From positions 412,053 to 476,052 of the forward strand of contig WHVD01000066.1 in the NCBI GenBank assembly GCA_015178975.1: a stretch of 64,000 nt of DNA, read 5' to 3'. Under the pieces are notes generated by a model, which worked only from the letters and a program-made list of their open reading frames with translations, was not told where the DNA came from and ran no database searches. The stretch comes from Hysterangium stoloniferum. Its lineage: Eukaryota > Basidiomycota > Agaricomycetes > Hysterangiales > Hysterangiaceae. Below are positions 61,336 through 64,000 of this stretch, in pieces (position 1 is the first letter of the stretch; each line of letters opens with the position of its first letter). The position numbers and the translations under genes are program-made.

Positions 61336-64000
61336 TTATAAGGAATTGAGAGGACCGGGTTTGTTCGGATAAGCTTGGTGAAACCCTAAAACGATTTCCG
61401 AGGCATTACCGAGCTCTGTAGCTAGGATCCATGAAGTTTCTTCATCTGTACCTTCATAGCCAGCCCATTTGACCAAATAAAGTAATTTGCATGAGCGTCG
61501 GCGATTGTCGATTTTTGAGTCTAGGATTTCTGATATCTCGAATTCGGGTTCCCCATCAATAATCACGGGTGGAGGTGGTGGCTGTATGCGATCCGGTATA
61601 TTGTTAGGAACACAAGGTTCTAACATAGATACATGAAATACCGGGTGCACTGCACGCATGTTGTCGGGGAGCCGAAGCGTCCATGAAAGCGTGCCGGCTT
61701 GTGCTATAACTTCAAAAGGACCTAAATATTTTTCAGAGAGCTTCTTAGAAGGTCTAGTAGTTCGGAAAAACTCGGCTTTAACGAATACTCGGTCTCCGAT
61801 CTTGAAATCAGGAGGTGGAAGGCGGTTTTTATCCGCAGACCGTTGGTATCGTTCTTGAGCCATTGCGATAGTTTTACGAAGTTCTTGATGTAGCTCGTCG
61901 AGGTTTGTAACAAAGTCTTGAGCACGGGCGGATGCGAGATCGCGTTCCGGGTGGATTGCGATGTTGGGGTTGTAGCCTTTATTTGCGAAGAAAGGCGAAA
62001 TGCCAGTAGTGGCATTCGGTGCGTTGTTGTATGCGAATTCGGCCAGCGGTAGTAGTGATTTCCAATTGTCTTGTTGATAGTTGCAATAGACACGGATGTA
62101 TTGCTCCAAGGTTTGATTCATGCGTTCGGTTTGTCCATCGCCTTCCGGGTGATAGCCCGAAGTGAAATGTAACTTCATGTCTAGTGCTTTTCCGAGTGAC
62201 CTAAAGAAGTGAGAGACAAACTCGGATCCGCGATCGGATGTGACATGTGACGGAACGCCATGCTTGGAAAATACGTGGGTAACGAATAATTCAGCTAACT
62301 GTACAGATGTTATCGTGTCATATGTTGGAATGAAAATACTTTGCTTTGAGAGCCGATCCACAACAACTAGGATTGCTGTGTGACCTTCGGATGCCGGTAG
62401 GTGCTCGATAAAATCCATAGAAATCGAGTTCCAAGGTTTTTCTGGTATCGGTAATTGTTTGAGTAGGCCATATGGTTTGTGTCGCTGTGATTTAGAGCGT
62501 AAACACGTAGTACAGGATTTACAATAGTGCTTAACAAAATCTCGGATGCCGGGCCATGTATATTCTCTTCTAATGAGTGAGAGGGTCTTATTGAGGCCGA
62601 AATGTCCTGAGATTGGGTGGTCGTGCTTATGTTGTAGGATTCGCAGCCGAAGGGTGTCGGAATCCGGTACATAAATGCGATTGTCAAGTCGAATGAAACC
62701 TTGTGAGTCTAATGACCATCGGGGCTGATCGGGGTCGGACGGGTTATCGAGGTGTGCTTTGGTGACTGGGTCTAATGGAATTGCCGATAGTATATCTTGA
62801 TGTAACTTTTCGGTATCCATAAGGATAACACTTCGCAAGACTGGATGAATGAGGTAAGTGGCTCGGATGGATGCGGACAGTTGTTCCGATGAAAACATAG
62901 GTTTGAAATTATGCGGATTAACTGTGGCGTAGTCGCTACTCCCCTCTTTAGGATAGACGTCCCATCGTCTAGTCATAGCGTCGGGTTTTCCACCAAGGCG
63001 GCCGGGACGGAAGCGAATTACCATGTTGAAAGCGGAGAGGTATTCGGACCATCGAGCTTGTCGACGGGTGAGAAGTTTTGTGGTTGAAAAGTAAACTAAA
63101 TTTTTGTGGTCTGTAATAACATCTACCGGGTGGGCCGAGCCCTCCAAATAATGTCGCCATGTCTTGAAAGCTTCAAATATTGCGAGTAATTCCTTATCGT
63201 GAACGTCGTAGTTGAGTTCGGGCGCCGAAAATGTGCGAGACAGAAAAGCTACTGGGTGTACTTCACCATCAGTGTCCAGAATGGACAATATCGCGGCAAG
63301 CGCATAGTCCAAAGCATCAGTTTCCACGATGAGTTGAACGTCGGGTTTCCAGTGCGACAAAATAGGGGCGGATGTAAACGCACTTTTCAATTCCTGGAAT
63401 GCCGATCGGCATTCGTCGGAGAAATTCCATGGGGTGTCTTTGCGAGTAAGACGAGTGAGCGGAACGGTAATTTTTGAGTAATTGTGAATGAAACGGCGAT
63501 AAAAATTGGCGAAGCCTAAAAAGGATTGAATATCTTTAACCTTTCGGGGTTCCGGCCAATCTTGAATGACTTGAATTTTAGCGTTGTCCATGCGGAGACC
63601 ATCGGGTCCCATCATGAAGCCTAAGTATTCAACCGTGTCGACATCAAAAGAACATTTTTTACCATTCGCAAAAAGACCATGTTTTCGGAGTCTTCGGAGG
63701 ACTTCACGGACGTGTTCATCATGAAGTGTAGGGTCTTCGGAGAAGATGAGGATGTCGTCTAGGTACACAATGACAAAGACGTCAAGGAGGTCGGAAAAGA
63801 CGTCGTTGATAAAACGTTGAAAGACCGACGGAGCGTTGGTGAGGCCGAAAGGCATTACTAACCATTCAAAGGAGCCATAGCGAGTGCGAAAAGCCGTTTT
63901 CCATTCGTCGCCTTCGGCGATCCGAACCAAATGATAGGCGTGTTTGAGATCTATCTTTGTATAAATTCGGGCCTTCCGAGGGGCGTCGAGTAAATCGGAG
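61336..64000 (-). CDS. Gypsy C pol: RT, RNase H, integrase, chromodomain (partial)
   Basis: One open frame runs from the window edge (SDLLDAPRKARIYTKIDLKH) to the stop at 61336. RT has VIVYLDDILIFSE; RNase H has VETDALDYALAAIL, with Leu for the usual Ser, and VTDHKNLVYFS. Integrase has HDHPISGHF…CKSCTTCLRS (HHCC) and an intact DDE set (SMDFIEHLP, VTSDRGSEF, DGQTERMNQTLEQY). Next comes the GPFEVI/WTLRLP module, the chromodomain (LLYLVKWAGYEGTDEETSW) and the tail FHQAYPNKPGPLNSL. Gag and protease lie beyond 64000. All catalytic residues visible here are kept, so the element may be recently active. Confidence 0.93.
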   Translation of the reverse strand, partial: SDLLDAPRKARIYTKIDLKHAYHLVRIAEGDEWKTAFRTRYGSFEWLVMPFGLTNAPSVFQRFINDVFSDLLDVFVIVYLDDILIFSEDPTLHDEHVREVLRRLRKHGLFANGKKCSFDVDTVEYLGFMMGPDGLRMDNAKIQVIQDWPEPRKVKDIQSFLGFANFYRRFIHNYSKITVPLTRLTRKDTPWNFSDECRSAFQELKSAFTSAPILSHWKPDVQLIVETDALDYALAAILSILDTDGEVHPVAFLSRTFSAPELNYDVHDKELLAIFEAFKTWRHYLEGSAHPVDVITDHKNLVYFSTTKLLTRRQARWSEYLSAFNMVIRFRPGRLGGKPDAMTRRWDVYPKEGSSDYATVNPHNFKPMFSSEQLSASIRATYLIHPVLRSVILMDTEKLHQDILSAIPLDPVTKAHLDNPSDPDQPRWSLDSQGFIRLDNRIYVPDSDTLRLRILQHKHDHPISGHFGLNKTLSLIRREYTWPGIRDFVKHYCKSCTTCLRSKSQRHKPYGLLKQLPIPEKPWNSISMDFIEHLPASEGHTAILVVVDRLSKQSIFIPTYDTITSVQLAELFVTHVFSKHGVPSHVTSDRGSEFVSHFFRSLGKALDMKLHFTSGYHPEGDGQTERMNQTLEQYIRVYCNYQQDNWKSLLPLAEFAYNNAPNATTGISPFFANKGYNPNIAIHPERDLASARAQDFVTNLDELHQELRKTIAMAQERYQRSADKNRLPPPDFKIGDRVFVKAEFFRTTRPSKKLSEKYLGPFEVIAQAGTLSWTLRLPDNMRAVHPVFHVSMLEPCVPNNIPDRIQPPPPPVIIDGEPEFEISEILDSKIDNRRRSCKLLYLVKWAGYEGTDEETSWILATELGNASEIVLGFHQAYPNKPGPLNSL

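Larger units (their letters stand above)
59368..64000 (-). mobile_element. Gypsy family C chromovirus, 3' part, young-looking
   Basis: 3' LTR, purine tract, antisense gene and a long uninterrupted pol frame to the window edge. CpG is abundant, no stop is seen in pol, and the accessory gene is intact. It appears the youngest element here. It inserted into another family C LTR in opposite orientation. Confidence 0.88.

Overview
The window looks like a piece of a transposon-choked Agaricomycete (mushroom-forming basidiomycete) genome. The evidence is two adjacent host-type genes with short GT-AG introns whose conserved motifs I recognise from agaric hypothetical proteins (21.26-25.69 kb, minus strand), embedded among Ty3/gypsy chromoviruses, Ty1/copia pieces, Tc1/mariner elements, a Helitron, solo LTRs and minisatellites. 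No rRNA, CRISPR array or ordinary housekeeping gene was seen. Species cannot be named from the sequence.

Layout. 1-2.1 kb: gypsy family A on the minus strand (gag-protease fragment plus 544-bp 5' LTR). 2.1-6.3 kb: old LTR pieces, including LTR family F carrying a SINE/LINE-like insert. 6.264-14.776 kb: a complete gypsy element (B1) with exact 5-bp target-site duplications (TSDs). 14.9-18.35 kb: a nest of Tc1 <- LTR-B <- LTR-G <- LTR-D. 19.14-19.97 kb: solo LTR-B. 21.26-25.69 kb: host genes, followed by an array of broken copies of one gene's first exon (to 27.3 kb). 27.64-35.3 kb: a decayed autonomous Helitron with a 574-bp miniature LTR retrotransposon inserted in its helicase region. 37.3-37.9 kb: solo LTR-A. 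About 38.3-48.6 kb: a macro-tandem of ~2.9-kb composite units made of minisatellites, invaded by LTR-B, LTR-F and LTR-D. 50.0-51.8 kb: more minisatellites, a promoter with many heat-shock elements and a gypsy-E fragment split by a solo LTR-D. 52.1-58.0 kb: truncated gypsy B2 (minus) whose 5' LTR holds a Tc1 element. 58.0-58.9 kb: copia integrase fragment. 58.87-64.0 kb: gypsy family C (minus), young-looking, running off the window.

The most interesting signal is a second, antisense gene between integrase and 3' LTR in two divergent gypsy families (B1, 13478-12404 minus; C, 60260-61238 plus). Both have a TATA box about 50-60 bp before the ATG, two short introns at matching places, a charged coiled-coil first exon, an acidic second exon, and a third exon with a Zn(II)2Cys6-type six-cysteine cluster followed by a helical tail. 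Other notable items are the miniature element with a tRNA-like gene inside each LTR and a copia-type half-tRNA primer site; Tf1-like self-priming sites in families A and B; a frame-preserving exon duplication in a host gene; and Helitron 5' ends shared with the composite satellite units.

Exon joins, splice sites and family names were worked out by eye. No alignment or database search was possible.
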